From the NCBI RefSeq assembly GCF_002177115.1, contig NZ_MVAG01000128.1:310001-374000 (forward strand): a DNA stretch of 64,000 bases, in the 5' to 3' direction. The stretch comes from Chryseobacterium mucoviscidosis. Lineage in GTDB: Bacteria > Bacteroidota > Bacteroidia > Flavobacteriales > Weeksellaceae. Positions 1 to 8,341 of the stretch are shown piece by piece; the stretch's first letter is position 1; each line of letters begins with the position of its first letter. The position numbers and the translations under genes are program-made. Below the pieces are notes generated by a model. The model worked only from the letters and a program-made list of their open reading frames with translations, was not told where the DNA came from and did not search any database.

Positions 1-330
1 TATTTGAAATCAGGAAATTCTGCTTTAGGACTTTTAAGACTGAATGCAGTAAGAGCAAGAGCGGGAGTTCCGGATGCTACACCGGCAGAATTTAACATCG
101 ATTATATTCTTGATGAACGCGGCAGAGAAATGCTTGGAGAATACAACAGATGGTTTGATCTTAAGCGTACAGGAACTCTTATTACGAGAACTGTACAGTA
201 CAATTATAAAATTACAAGTGCTTCTAACTTCAATGGTAATAACGGAGCCAAGAAAATTTTAAGACCTATTCCGCAGACGGTTTTAGATCTTAATCAGAAT
301 AAAAATTTTCCGCAAAACCCAGCTTATTAA
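1..330 (+). CDS. SusD/RagB family outer-membrane lipoprotein, C-terminal fragment
   Basis: The reading frame is open from base 1 with no true start, so this is the last 109 residues of a gene that begins left of the window. Seen: an ILDERGREMLGEYNRWFDLKRTG-type stretch, followed by LRPIPQ and a terminal NPAY. These are the conserved C-terminal signatures of SusD-like nutrient-binding lipoproteins, where the final lines close the TPR fold. Family knowledge: SusD proteins cap SusC TonB-dependent channels at the cell surface and bind glycans or peptides. The partner SusC gene would be upstream, outside the window. The substrate cannot be inferred from this fragment. Confidence 0.88.
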   Translation, partial: YLKSGNSALGLLRLNAVRARAGVPDATPAEFNIDYILDERGREMLGEYNRWFDLKRTGTLITRTVQYNYKITSASNFNGNNGAKKILRPIPQTVLDLNQNKNFPQNPAY

Positions 331-340
331 TACACTATTC

Positions 341-379
341 AAAAAAATAATCCGCCTTTATGAGACGGATTATTTTTTT
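341..379. terminator. Bidirectional intrinsic terminator
   Basis: A 14-bp stem (341-354 paired with 366-379) has an A-run on the left arm and a T-run on the right. It therefore reads as a rho-independent terminator in both directions, and it sits between the convergent SusD-like gene and the CoA-transferase subunit gene. Confidence 0.8.
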
Positions 380-385
380 ATTATG

Positions 386-1039
386 TTAAAACTGCATTTC
401 CGGAATTTCTCCTTCAATAATCAGATCAGCTTCTGTAGATTGTATGATGTGCTCCACAGAAACTCCCGGAGCTCTTTCAACAAGTTTAAAACCTTGAGGC
501 GTAACATCTAAAACTGCTAATTCTGTAACCACTCTTTTCACGCAGTTTACTCCGGTTAAAGGTAGGGTACATTTTTTCAGAATTTTGCTTTCTCCTGCTT
601 TGTTTACGTGCATCATCGCAACGATAATATTTTCTGCCGAAGCTACAAGATCCATTGCCCCGCCCATTCCTTTGACCATTTTTCCCGGAATTTTCCAGTT
701 GGCAATATCTCCGTTTTCGGCAACTTCCATGGCTCCCAAAATGGTAAGATCGACTTTCTGCGCTCTGATCATCCCGAAACTGAACGCCGAATCGAAGAAG
801 GAACCTCCGTCTAAGATGGTAATCGTCTGTTTTCCGGCATTGATGACATCTGCGTCTTCTTCTCCCTCAAAAGGAAATGGTCCCATTCCCAAAACTCCGT
901 TCTCACTCTGAAACTCTACCGAAAGATTGTCCGGAACGTAGTTGGCAACCAATGTTGGAATTCCGATTCCTAAATTTACATAATATCCGTCTTTTACTTC
1001 TCTTGAAATTCTTTGTGCAATTTGTTCTTTAGTCAGCAT
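386..1039 (-). CDS. scoB: 3-oxoacid CoA-transferase subunit B
   Basis: A 217-residue protein matching the beta subunit of succinyl-CoA:3-ketoacid (or acetoacetyl) CoA-transferase, a cytosolic enzyme that moves CoA between succinate and acetoacetate in ketone-body and short-chain fatty acid use. Seen: the LGIGIPTLVANYVP start region, the SENGVLGMGP motif with the catalytic glutamate (family knowledge), and GGSFFDSAFSFGMIR further on. Length is normal for the B subunit. The A subunit is expected as an operon neighbour but lies 2.1 kb away at 3163-3864, behind an opposing ABC transporter gene. Start is the ATG at 1039, which begins with MLTKEQIAQRISRE as in homologues. Confidence 0.92.
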   Translation of the reverse strand: MLTKEQIAQRISREVKDGYYVNLGIGIPTLVANYVPDNLSVEFQSENGVLGMGPFPFEGEEDADVINAGKQTITILDGGSFFDSAFSFGMIRAQKVDLTILGAMEVAENGDIANWKIPGKMVKGMGGAMDLVASAENIIVAMMHVNKAGESKILKKCTLPLTGVNCVKRVVTELAVLDVTPQGFKLVERAPGVSVEHIIQSTEADLIIEGEIPEMQF

Positions 1040-1134
1040 AGCTTAATCTTATCCTGCCAAATTAGCCATTTTTTCAGAATTATGAAATAATTTTCTTTCT
1101 TATCCTATGATAAATGTTACTTCTTAAATTGTTG

Positions 1135-1142
1135 TAAATTTG
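1135..1142 (+). promoter_or_regulatory. Bacteroidota -7 element (TAAATTTG)
   Basis: An exact TAnnTTTG box lies 18 bases before the ABC transporter ATG. No clear TTG -33 element is visible at the usual spacing. Confidence 0.5.
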
Positions 1143-1160
1143 TACGCTTTAATTTAAACG

Positions 1161-2954
1161 ATGAAAATTTTATTACATTACCTTAAACCTTATAAGTGGC
1201 TGATTATTATTTCGCTTTTTTTAGCTGCTGTAAATCAGGTATTTTCTTTATTTGCACCTGCCATTACAGGGAATATATTAGACAAACTTGTTACCCATCC
1301 CAATTTTTTCGATAAAGAGAAAACCCTTCCGAGAAATATGGAAGAATATCTCTACGGAACAGATATTTACCATGGTGTTTTCTACTTTTTAGGGCTTTTA
1401 ATCGGTACTGCGATGATCAGCCGTATCGCCAAAGCGTTTCAGGATTATGTGGTGAATGTGATTATTCAGAAATTCGGGGCTAAAATTTTTACGGACGGTC
1501 TGAAGCATTCGATGAGACTTCCTTTTCAGGAATTTGAAGACCAGAGAAGTGGTGAAACGCTTTCTATTTTAACAAAAGTACGTGAAGATTCTGTAAGGTT
1601 TATCAATAATTTCATTAATGTCTTTTTTGGAATTTTAGTGAGTATCATTTTCGTTTCTGTATACGCGATTCGTCTGCACTGGTCGATTATGCCGGTTTAT
1701 GTAGTGGGAATTATTTTTATTGCAGTGGTAACGAATTTGTTAAGCAAGAGAATAAAAACCATTCAGAAAAATATTGTTACCGAAACAACCAATCTTGCGG
1801 GAAGTACCACGGAAAGTCTCAGAAATATTGAGATCGTAAAAAGTCTGGGACTGACCAATCAGGAAGTGGAACGTCTGAACAACAATACCTACAAAATTCT
1901 GAATCTGGAACTGAGAAAGGTTAAAAGCATCCGTTCTTTAAGCTTTGTACAGGGAACTCTGGTTAATTTTTTACAGCAGATCATCACATTTACGTTGTTG
2001 TTATTAATTTTTAAAAATATTGTAACTCCGGGACAGTATTTATCGTTAATGTTTTACGGATTCTTTATTTTCGGACCTATGCAGGAAATTGGAAACATCA
2101 TCATTTCTTATCGTGAAGCTCAGGCTTCTCTGAATAATTTCGACCGGGTGATGAAGAAAGAAGTGGAACCAAAACCTTTAAAGCCAAAGAAAATCGGAGC
2201 TATTGAGGAGCTTGAGTTTGAAAAAGTTTCGTTTCAGCATCAGACTGCGCATTATAAGGCTTTAAATTCTATTTCATTTAACGTAAAAAACGGAGAGACC
2301 ATTGCTTTTGTAGGACCAAGCGGTTCGGGAAAAAGTACTTTGGTAAAACTGTTGGTGGGATTATACAGACCGCAGGAAGGCTCTATTTTATACAACAATA
2401 TCAACGGAAAAGAATTTGATTTTGATGAACTGAGAAACCAGATCGGATTTGTAACGCAGGACACTCAGCTTTTTGCTGGAACTATTAAAGAAAATCTTTT
2501 GTTTGTAAATCCATCCGCAACGGAAGAAGATTTGCAATTGGCTTTAAAAAAATCAAGCTGTACCGCTCTTCTGGAGCGTGCTGAAAACGGAATTAATACC
2601 GTGATTGGTGAAGGCGGACTAAAACTAAGCGGCGGTGAAAAGCAGAGAATTGCCATTGCAAGAGCGTTACTGAGAAAACCTCATTTGCTGATCTTTGATG
2701 AAGCTACTTCTGCACTGGACAGTATTACCGAAGAGGAAATTACAACAACCATTAAAGAAATTTCAAAGGAAAAAGAGCAGATTACGGTTCTTATTGCACA
2801 CCGTTTAAGCACGATTATGCACGCCGACAGAATTTACGTTTTAGAACGCGGACAAATTGTAGAAACCGGCTCTCATCTTAATCTTATTGAAGAAAAAGGT
2901 TTGTATTATGCCATGTGGAGACAGCAGATCGGGGAGAGAAAAACTTTGGTGTAG
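1161..2954 (+). CDS. ABC exporter, fused permease and ATPase
   Basis: A 597-residue half-transporter. About 330 N-terminal residues form a type I exporter membrane domain with several hydrophobic spans. The C-terminal nucleotide-binding domain has Walker A (GPSGSGKST), Q-loop, signature LSGGEKQR, Walker B LLIFDEATSALD and the H-loop in AHRLSTI. It should work as a homodimer or heterodimer in the inner membrane. The family includes MsbA-like lipid and drug exporters, and the substrate cannot be told from sequence. It stands alone on the plus strand between two CoA-transferase subunit genes on the minus strand. Confidence 0.92.
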   Translation: MKILLHYLKPYKWLIIISLFLAAVNQVFSLFAPAITGNILDKLVTHPNFFDKEKTLPRNMEEYLYGTDIYHGVFYFLGLLIGTAMISRIAKAFQDYVVNVIIQKFGAKIFTDGLKHSMRLPFQEFEDQRSGETLSILTKVREDSVRFINNFINVFFGILVSIIFVSVYAIRLHWSIMPVYVVGIIFIAVVTNLLSKRIKTIQKNIVTETTNLAGSTTESLRNIEIVKSLGLTNQEVERLNNNTYKILNLELRKVKSIRSLSFVQGTLVNFLQQIITFTLLLLIFKNIVTPGQYLSLMFYGFFIFGPMQEIGNIIISYREAQASLNNFDRVMKKEVEPKPLKPKKIGAIEELEFEKVSFQHQTAHYKALNSISFNVKNGETIAFVGPSGSGKSTLVKLLVGLYRPQEGSILYNNINGKEFDFDELRNQIGFVTQDTQLFAGTIKENLLFVNPSATEEDLQLALKKSSCTALLERAENGINTVIGEGGLKLSGGEKQRIAIARALLRKPHLLIFDEATSALDSITEEEITTTIKEISKEKEQITVLIAHRLSTIMHADRIYVLERGQIVETGSHLNLIEEKGLYYAMWRQQIGERKTLV

Positions 2955-3113
2955 ATGAGGTGGAAGTTGGAAGCGGGATGATGGAAGTTGACATGATTGT
3001 GAGATTCTTCACTTTTGTTCATAATGGCTAATGACAATTGATAACCTTATTCTTTACTCTCTTTTCATTATTATTTCCTAAATGACAATTAGGCTTTTAT
3101 AACTAAAATAAAT

Positions 3114-3138
3114 TACCCCGAATGTTGATTTCGGGGTA
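3114..3138. terminator. Hairpin terminator between convergent genes
   Basis: A 9-bp stem (3114-3122 with 3130-3138, core ACCCCGAA / TTCGGGGT) is followed on the plus strand by TTATTTTTAT. It lies between the ABC transporter and the convergent CoA-transferase A gene. The remaining 2955-3113 shows no gene. Confidence 0.7.
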
Positions 3139-3162
3139 TTATTTTTATGAAGAAATTTAAAA

Positions 3163-3864
3163 TTAATCTCTTTTTCTAACGGTTCTCTGCTCAATTCTTT
3201 TTTCGAATTTTTCACCCTGAAAAATTCTCTGGATCATGATTCCCGGAATGTGAATCTGGTTGGGATCCAATTCTCCCGGTTCTACCAATTCTTCTACTTC
3301 TGCAATGGTAATTTTTCCTGCTCCCGCCATCGGATGATTGAAGTTTCTTGCCGATCCTTTGAAGATAAGGTTTCCGGCGTGATCTCCTTTCCATGCTTTT
3401 ACAATTGAGAAGTCTGCTTCATAAGCATATTCCAGAATGTGGGGTTTTCCTTTGAAATCTTTTACTTCTTTTCCTTCCGCTACTTCCGTTCCGAAACCAG
3501 CCGGTGTATAGAAAGCGGGAATTCCTGCCTGTGCCGCTCTGCATTTTTCTGCCAAAGTTCCCTGCGGAGTAAGTTCTACTTCCAATTCTCCTGAAAGCAT
3601 CTGTCTTTCGAATTCTGCATTTTCTCCCACATAAGACGAAATCATTTTTTTGATCTGTCTTTTGTGAAGCAGTAATCCCAAACCGAAATCGTCTACTCCG
3701 GCGTTGTTTGAAATACAGGTTAAGTCTTTTACATCACTCTCTACCAAAGCATTAATTGAGTTTTCAGGAATTCCGCAAAGTCCGAATCCGCCTAACATTA
3801 ATGTCATTCCGTCTTTAATGCCTTCGATGGCTTCCTTTGCATTTTTTACTCTTTTATCTATCAT
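3163..3864 (-). CDS. scoA: 3-oxoacid CoA-transferase subunit A
   Basis: A 233-residue alpha subunit of the CoA-transferase whose beta subunit is at 386-1039. Seen: [13 protein letters not shown] near residue 23, the [12 protein letters not shown] segment, and a glycine-rich [20 protein letters not shown] region, all typical of the A subunit. It should form an A2B2 complex with the B subunit in the cytosol and activate acetoacetate using succinyl-CoA. Same strand as the B subunit but separated by an opposing ABC exporter gene, so the two must be transcribed separately or by readthrough. Start is the ATG at 3864. Confidence 0.92.
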   Translation of the reverse strand: MIDKRVKNAKEAIEGIKDGMTLMLGGFGLCGIPENSINALVESDVKDLTCISNNAGVDDFGLGLLLHKRQIKKMISSYVGENAEFERQMLSGELEVELTPQGTLAEKCRAAQAGIPAFYTPAGFGTEVAEGKEVKDFKGKPHILEYAYEADFSIVKAWKGDHAGNLIFKGSARNFNHPMAGAGKITIAEVEELVEPGELDPNQIHIPGIMIQRIFQGEKFEKRIEQRTVRKRD

Positions 3865-3993
3865 GAAATATTAGATTTTTCTGTTGGCTAAATTTAATAA
3901 TTTTTCTCATATATCCGGTGTTCAGGATTTTTAGATTTTTTCATGGTCTAAAATTTGGATAGTCTACATCATCACCCCACAAATATCTATATT

Positions 3994-4371
3994 ATGGAAG
4001 CAAAAAATATTTCAAGAATTGCACTCGGCGCATTTTTAATTACCGCAGGAATAGGACATCTTACTTTCGCAAGGAAAGAGTTTCAGGCACAGGTTCCGGA
4101 ATGGGTTCCTCTGGATAAAGATGATACTGTTGTTTATTCGGGAGTTGCCGAAATCGCTTTAGGAACGGCAATGATCGCAACGCCTAAAAAATACAGAAAA
4201 AATATGGGAAGAATTGTTGCGGGATTTTTCGCGGCTGTTTTTCCCGGGAATATTGCCCAATACAAGAACAGAAGGGATTCTTTTGGACTGAACACGGATA
4301 ATCAGAGATTGGGAAGACTTTTTATGCAGGCTCCGCTGATTGCATGGGCACTGAAATCTACTGATGATTGA
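3994..4371 (+). CDS. DoxX-like small membrane protein
   Basis: A 125-residue hydrophobic protein with about four predicted spans (LGAFLITAGIGHLTFA, YSGVAEIALGTAMIA, GFFAAVFPGNIAQY and the C-terminal LIAWAL). The pattern resembles the DoxX/DoxD membrane protein superfamily, where the GxGHL and ExxLG positions are usual. No catalytic residues can be named and the role is unknown. The frame continues upstream to a TTG at 3955, but the ATG at 3994 starts the recognisable protein and is preferred. Monocistronic: it is convergent with the phosphoesterase gene downstream. Confidence 0.75.
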   Translation: MEAKNISRIALGAFLITAGIGHLTFARKEFQAQVPEWVPLDKDDTVVYSGVAEIALGTAMIATPKKYRKNMGRIVAGFFAAVFPGNIAQYKNRRDSFGLNTDNQRLGRLFMQAPLIAWALKSTDD

Positions 4372-4409
4372 TTTTTGAATGTCAAATATTGAGCTACGGA
4401 GAATGTTTT

Positions 4410-4513
4410 AGCCCAGATTGAGCGGCATGTCTGAGCTTTTTTTTGTTTTCGGCGGCTGCTTCGCAGCCGCCGAAAACAAAAAAAAGCGAGTAGCGAAAGC
4501 TGGAAACAGCTCC
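4410..4513. repeat. Hairpin interspersed element, copy A1
   Basis: The element runs from AGCCCAGATTGAGCGG to AGCTGGAAACAGCTCC. In the middle is a perfect 25-bp inverted repeat (4435-4459 with 4463-4487, loop TTC). The outer parts align with the reverse complement of 8125-8193 and, more loosely, with 34163-34246 and 42474-42578. It fills most of the 286-base gap between the DoxX-like gene and the next terminator; the rest has short GATAATTGAT-type repeats (about 4521-4562). Confidence 0.75.
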
Positions 4514-4600
4514 AATTTGAATGATCGATAATCAATAATTGATGATTGATAATTGATGAGCGATGGGTCAATATATAGTTGATGTAAAAATTACCAAAAT

Positions 4601-4634
4601 AACAAAAACGGACTTTTCTAAGCCCGTTTTTGTT
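4601..4634 (-). terminator. Intrinsic terminator of the phosphoesterase gene
   Basis: An 11-bp stem (4601-4611 with 4624-4634) 24 bases downstream of the minus-strand stop at 4658. Its outer arm supplies a run of T interrupted by one G. Confidence 0.65.
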
Positions 4635-4657
4635 GATTTATAAGAAAATGAAGTGTT

Positions 4658-7396
4658 TTACTGAATGACTAATTTTAAGGTAAATAATTTTCTTGTGTAT
4701 ACTTTTACAAAATACACTCCTTTCGGAAGATTTTCGTTGACCAGAGAAAAACGCTGGTTATTAACATTTTTCGACTGATATAAAAGGTCTCCGTTGGCAG
4801 AAAGAAGTTCTATTTTTTCGATCGGATAATCACTTTTGATGAAAGTCGGTTCACCCGGTTTTGTAGGATTGGGATAAAGCACCACATTTTTTTCTGTACT
4901 TTTTGTTTCTTCCGTTCCTAAAGTTGTTCCGGTTACCTGAAACTGAACTCTGTTTGAAACTTCCGTGTAAGAATCGTTGGTAAACATCACCATATAATAA
5001 TTTCCCGGCGTTGCAGGAACTGCTGTTCCGGTGATTGTTTTGGTTCCCTGTGTAATTCCGTCAAAATAAGTATACGAAACAAACTGATCATCGGGAACCG
5101 AAATATTCTGAGGATAAATTCCGAGCCAGTCTTTGATGATTCCCGGAGAATCCGTCCATGAAGCGGTGATATTTTCTCCTAAACTGTAAACCGGCTTGTT
5201 GATCCAAAGTTCGGTTACCACATCCCCTACTTTAAAGAAAACTTTCTCACCAACCGTTGTATAACCGTCTTCCAAGAAGTACTGTGCATAATAATATCCT
5301 TTGGCAAGTCCTGTAAAATTAAGCGTTCCCGAAGCGGTTGTCACATAACTCCACTGTGTAGAATTTATGGTTCCGGGAGTGTGTCCCATTTTATAAATTC
5401 CGATCCAGTCTTTGTTTAGATTCGGTCCGTTGGAGAAATTTACGGTTACAGTTCCGCCAACAGGATAAACATCTGAAGTTGTGCTTAAATTAACTTTCGG
5501 ACCTACGTAGAAATTTTTTCTCGGCGTAATTTCCGTGTAACCATTATTGGCAAAAAATCCTGCAAAATACTGACCTTTGGCAGCAATTCCGTTCGGGAAA
5601 GTGGCTGTTCCTGCGGTTTGTCCGTTAGTGTACATAAAAGCCTGAGAAGTTACGGCAGAAGGATTCTGTCCTTTTTTATAAATTCCAACCCAGTCCTGAT
5701 TATTTCCGGGACCGTCTGTAAAATTGGCAATAATGGGCTCGTTTTGAAGATATTCTGTTTTATTTAAAGTGAATGTAGGGTTGGAAACCACACTTCCGGT
5801 TACTGTAAACTGTTTTACATCGCTCCAGTCGCTCCACTCCATATTGCGGTCTCTGTAACGCACTTTTACATAATAGTTTCCGTTGGTAATTGAGTTGGCG
5901 GCAATGGTCGCTTTGGTAATGTCTACTCCTGCATTCAGGTTTTTTGTGATATCGGGAGTTCCGCTTCCGTCTTTTCCGAACCAGTTTTCATAGTCTCTGT
6001 AAAATTCTTTTTCAATGATGGAAAAATCAGCTGCTTTGCTAATTAAGAACTGAGTGGTGTTCAGCAATTCTCCGTTTGAGCCTGAAAATGTACTTCCGTT
6101 TAAAGTTAGCGGTAAAGTAACCGGCGCCGTAAATGTATTGGAAATGGAAGGTTTTGCAGGTTTGGGCTGATTTTTATAGCGGTGGAATGTATCGATCAGC
6201 TCATTATATTTTTTATGATAAACCCCTCCGATAGAATAGGATTCCACATCTACTTTTCCCGTGTTTACATCTACTTCCACGATCTGATACGTCCAGTCTG
6301 TTAATGTTTTCTGAACATCATCAAAGTCCTGTTCGGTCGACATTCCCCAATACTGATCCCATGCAACTCCACCGGAAATAATCTGGTAATTCGGTGTATT
6401 TTTCAACTGACCTCTGTGGTATAAATGGTGATGCGCTCCGACGTGCATTAAATATTTTGAAGAAGTGGTTAAAAGGGGAACAGCACTGTTTCTTACCCAC
6501 GTAGAAATGTCTCCTACATATTGCTCCGCCTGATACGGTCTGTGGCTCAGAGAAATGATCCAGTCGACAGTAGAATCACCGTTTGCAGCATTTAAAACCT
6601 GTTGCAGCCACATCATTTGTGCAGAGCCTGTATGTTCGGAACTCAAACTTATAAACAGAACGTTTCCAGCCTGTTGTGCATAGTAATTTTCGTTTCCCGA
6701 GCTAATGTTTTTATACTGAATTTCATCGATGTAAAAATGTGCGTAATAGGAATTCATTCCCAGACTTCCGTATGTTTCGTGATTTCCCACTGTAGTCTGA
6801 ATCGGAAGATAAGGCGATAAATTAATATTTTTTTTGAAATGAACATTTTCGTAATGATCCAAAGTTCCCACATCTACCTGATCTCCAACCATAAAGGTCA
6901 AAGCAATATTATCTGAAGGATCAGAAGCTGCGCCGAATTTTTCCTTTAATTTTTTATACGCATTTAAAGTTAAGGTATCGTATCTCGGTTCTGCTTTAAT
7001 CTGGTTGTCTCCCATGATGAGAAAACGAATTTTTCCGTTGGCTGTTGCCGCCTGTCCCGGTAAAGGAAGTGTTCGGAAATTATACACCGCAGATTCGCTG
7101 GTTCCTGTTTTAATTTTATAATAATATTTTGTGTTGGGCTGAAGATTGGCAATTTTTGCGGTGTGATAAAAATAATTGTTGTTATACCCGGTATCTGAAA
7201 AAATATTCGTTGTTCCTGTAAAAGTAACATTCAGATTATTGGGGCTTGTTCCGTAAAAAACGGTAGTTTCATTATTGGAAGAGGTTTTCCAGTTGACAAT
7301 CATGGAAGTTGGCGTAGGATTTTGTAAGTAAGGATACAAAGTCTGCCCCAAAACCATCTGGACGACGAAAAGGAAAAAGAAAAAACAATGTTTCAT
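4658..7396 (-). CDS. Secreted metallophosphoesterase with T9SS sorting domain
   Basis: A 912-residue exported protein. Order: signal peptide ending MVLGQ; a fibronectin-like purple acid phosphatase N-domain (residues 19-110, ending in YYYKIKTG); a calcineurin-like phosphoesterase domain with metal ligands visible as GDN (129), GDQ (171), GNHE (204), SHRPY (284) and GAHHH (320); several beta-sandwich modules, three of which share a D-W-[IVL]-G-I-Y core (NQDWVGIYKKG, NKDWIGIYKMG, IKDWLGIYPQN); and a T9SS type A domain starting at VVLYPNP. It should be displayed or released by the type IX system and hydrolyse phosphomonoesters. The exact substrate is unknown. Full length, single-gene unit. Confidence 0.88.
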   Translation of the reverse strand: MKHCFFFFLFVVQMVLGQTLYPYLQNPTPTSMIVNWKTSSNNETTVFYGTSPNNLNVTFTGTTNIFSDTGYNNNYFYHTAKIANLQPNTKYYYKIKTGTSESAVYNFRTLPLPGQAATANGKIRFLIMGDNQIKAEPRYDTLTLNAYKKLKEKFGAASDPSDNIALTFMVGDQVDVGTLDHYENVHFKKNINLSPYLPIQTTVGNHETYGSLGMNSYYAHFYIDEIQYKNISSGNENYYAQQAGNVLFISLSSEHTGSAQMMWLQQVLNAANGDSTVDWIISLSHRPYQAEQYVGDISTWVRNSAVPLLTTSSKYLMHVGAHHHLYHRGQLKNTPNYQIISGGVAWDQYWGMSTEQDFDDVQKTLTDWTYQIVEVDVNTGKVDVESYSIGGVYHKKYNELIDTFHRYKNQPKPAKPSISNTFTAPVTLPLTLNGSTFSGSNGELLNTTQFLISKAADFSIIEKEFYRDYENWFGKDGSGTPDITKNLNAGVDITKATIAANSITNGNYYVKVRYRDRNMEWSDWSDVKQFTVTGSVVSNPTFTLNKTEYLQNEPIIANFTDGPGNNQDWVGIYKKGQNPSAVTSQAFMYTNGQTAGTATFPNGIAAKGQYFAGFFANNGYTEITPRKNFYVGPKVNLSTTSDVYPVGGTVTVNFSNGPNLNKDWIGIYKMGHTPGTINSTQWSYVTTASGTLNFTGLAKGYYYAQYFLEDGYTTVGEKVFFKVGDVVTELWINKPVYSLGENITASWTDSPGIIKDWLGIYPQNISVPDDQFVSYTYFDGITQGTKTITGTAVPATPGNYYMVMFTNDSYTEVSNRVQFQVTGTTLGTEETKSTEKNVVLYPNPTKPGEPTFIKSDYPIEKIELLSANGDLLYQSKNVNNQRFSLVNENLPKGVYFVKVYTRKLFTLKLVIQ

Positions 7397-7594
7397 TTTT
7401 AGTTTACTTTTTATTAGATTTATTGAGATTAAAAATTGTATATCAATGAATTATCGAAATTTTTATTGTCTGATTTTATTTTCGTGCAAAAGTAGAGTTC
7501 ACATGTAAACTGTGTCTGATGGGAAGTTGAAGGAAATATTAAATCTGAGCCGAAAAACGGGGTGAAAATTTCATGATATTTAATATAAAATTGT

Positions 7595-7626
7595 TTGGAA
7601 AATTTCAAAAATGTTTTGTACATTTG
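7595..7626 (+). promoter_or_regulatory. Promoter of rplS
   Basis: TTG (7595-7597), 21-nt spacer, then TACATTTG (7619-7626), an exact Bacteroidota TAnnTTTG box. Transcription should begin near 7630, leaving a leader of about 65 nt. Confidence 0.75.
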
Positions 7627-7630
7627 CAAC

Positions 7631-7694
7631 CTGTTATTCAACCTCTGACGAAGTCCGTGTAAGTTGCTTAGCTTTAACATTTTATTTATTAATA
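7631..7694 (+). ncRNA. Candidate ribosomal protein L19 leader RNA
   Basis: The rplS 5' leader can fold into nested helices: TGTTA (7632-7636) with TAACA (7675-7679), CAAC (7639-7642) with GTTG (7663-7666), and GAC (7647-7649) with GTC (7653-7655) closed by a GAA loop. I recall a flavobacterial L19 leader motif proposed as an autoregulatory element, and this would fit. No covariation could be checked here. Confidence 0.5.
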
Positions 7695-8051
7695 ATGGAT
7701 TTATTAAAGTACGTACAAGACAAGTACATTACAAAAAAAGAATTCCCTGAATTCAAAGCGGGTGATACGATCACTGTTTACTACGAAATTAAAGAAGGAC
7801 AAAAAACAAGAACTCAGTTCTTCAAAGGAACAGTTATCCAATTGAGAGGTACTGGTTCTACAAAAACTTTCACGATCAGAAAAATGTCTGGTGATGTAGG
7901 TGTAGAAAGAGTATTCCCAATCAACATGCCGGCTCTTCAAAAAATTGAAGTTGACAGAAGAGGTAGAGTTAGAAGATCTAGAATCTACTACTTCAGAGAC
8001 CTTAGAGGTAAAAAAGCGAGAATTAAAGACGCTGCTTACAAGAAGAAATAA
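7695..8051 (+). CDS. rplS: 50S ribosomal protein L19
   Basis: A 118-residue protein with the full bL19 fold: GDTITVYYEIKEGQKTRTQ, GTVIQLRGTGSTKTFTIRK, GVERVFPINMPALQKIEV and the basic RGRVRRSRIYYFRDLRGKK segment. It sits at the 30S-50S interface of the ribosome. The frame is open upstream to 7611, but the ATG at 7695 gives the normal N-terminus, and the upstream part overlaps the promoter and leader. It is alone here, without the rpsP-rimM-trmD neighbours seen in many bacteria. Confidence 0.97.
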   Translation: MDLLKYVQDKYITKKEFPEFKAGDTITVYYEIKEGQKTRTQFFKGTVIQLRGTGSTKTFTIRKMSGDVGVERVFPINMPALQKIEVDRRGRVRRSRIYYFRDLRGKKARIKDAAYKKK

Positions 8052-8074
8052 TTCAGACAACAATACATACGAAA

Positions 8075-8108
8075 AGAGACTGCTAATTTTTAGCGGTCTC
8101 TTTTTATT
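8075..8108 (+). terminator. rplS intrinsic terminator
   Basis: A 10-bp stem with one G:U pair (8075-8084 with 8092-8101), then TTTTTATTT. Confidence 0.85.
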
Positions 8109-8124
8109 TGAATTACTATTATTT

Positions 8125-8193
8125 GGAGCTATTTCCCGCTTTCCGCTGCAATCTTTTTTTTTCAAAAAAAGGATTTTCACTTCAATCGGGGCT
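8125..8193. repeat. Hairpin interspersed element, copy A2
   Basis: Runs from GGAGCTATTTCCCGC to TCAATCGGGGCT with a T9/A7 inverted core. Its reverse complement aligns with 4410-4513 at both ends (AGCCC.GATTGA and GCG.AAGC.GGAAA.AGCTCC). The rest of 8194-8341 shows no gene. Confidence 0.7.
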
Positions 8194-8341
8194 AAGAAAA
8201 GGATGCATTTTAAAACCACCCCGTCAAAAATTTCAGGAAATTTTCGCCACCCCTCCAGAGGAGGGGAATTTTACACAAAAAAAACGCTTTATAATTTTCC
8301 ATTCCTTTATATAAACGTCTATCATGTAACTTTAAGCTTCT

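Noticed and set aside
585..911. Open frame of 108 codons on the plus strand inside scoB
   Set aside because: It is antisense to a well-supported enzyme gene and has no recognisable domain.
4435..4487. Recombination (dif or att) site at the 25-bp perfect palindrome
   Set aside because: The arms are part of a repeated element with different stems in other copies, and there is no XerC/D-like core or nearby integrase.
4302..4571. 89-codon minus-strand frame over the repeat after the DoxX-like gene
   Set aside because: It mostly translates the hairpin element A1 and overlaps the DoxX-like gene in antisense.
7611..7694. 28-residue N-terminal extension of L19
   Set aside because: It begins before the mapped -7 box and overlaps the leader RNA; bL19 proteins start at the later ATG.
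7704..8219. 171-codon minus-strand frame opposite rplS
   Set aside because: It is antisense to ribosomal protein L19 and composed of low-complexity Ser/Phe sequence.
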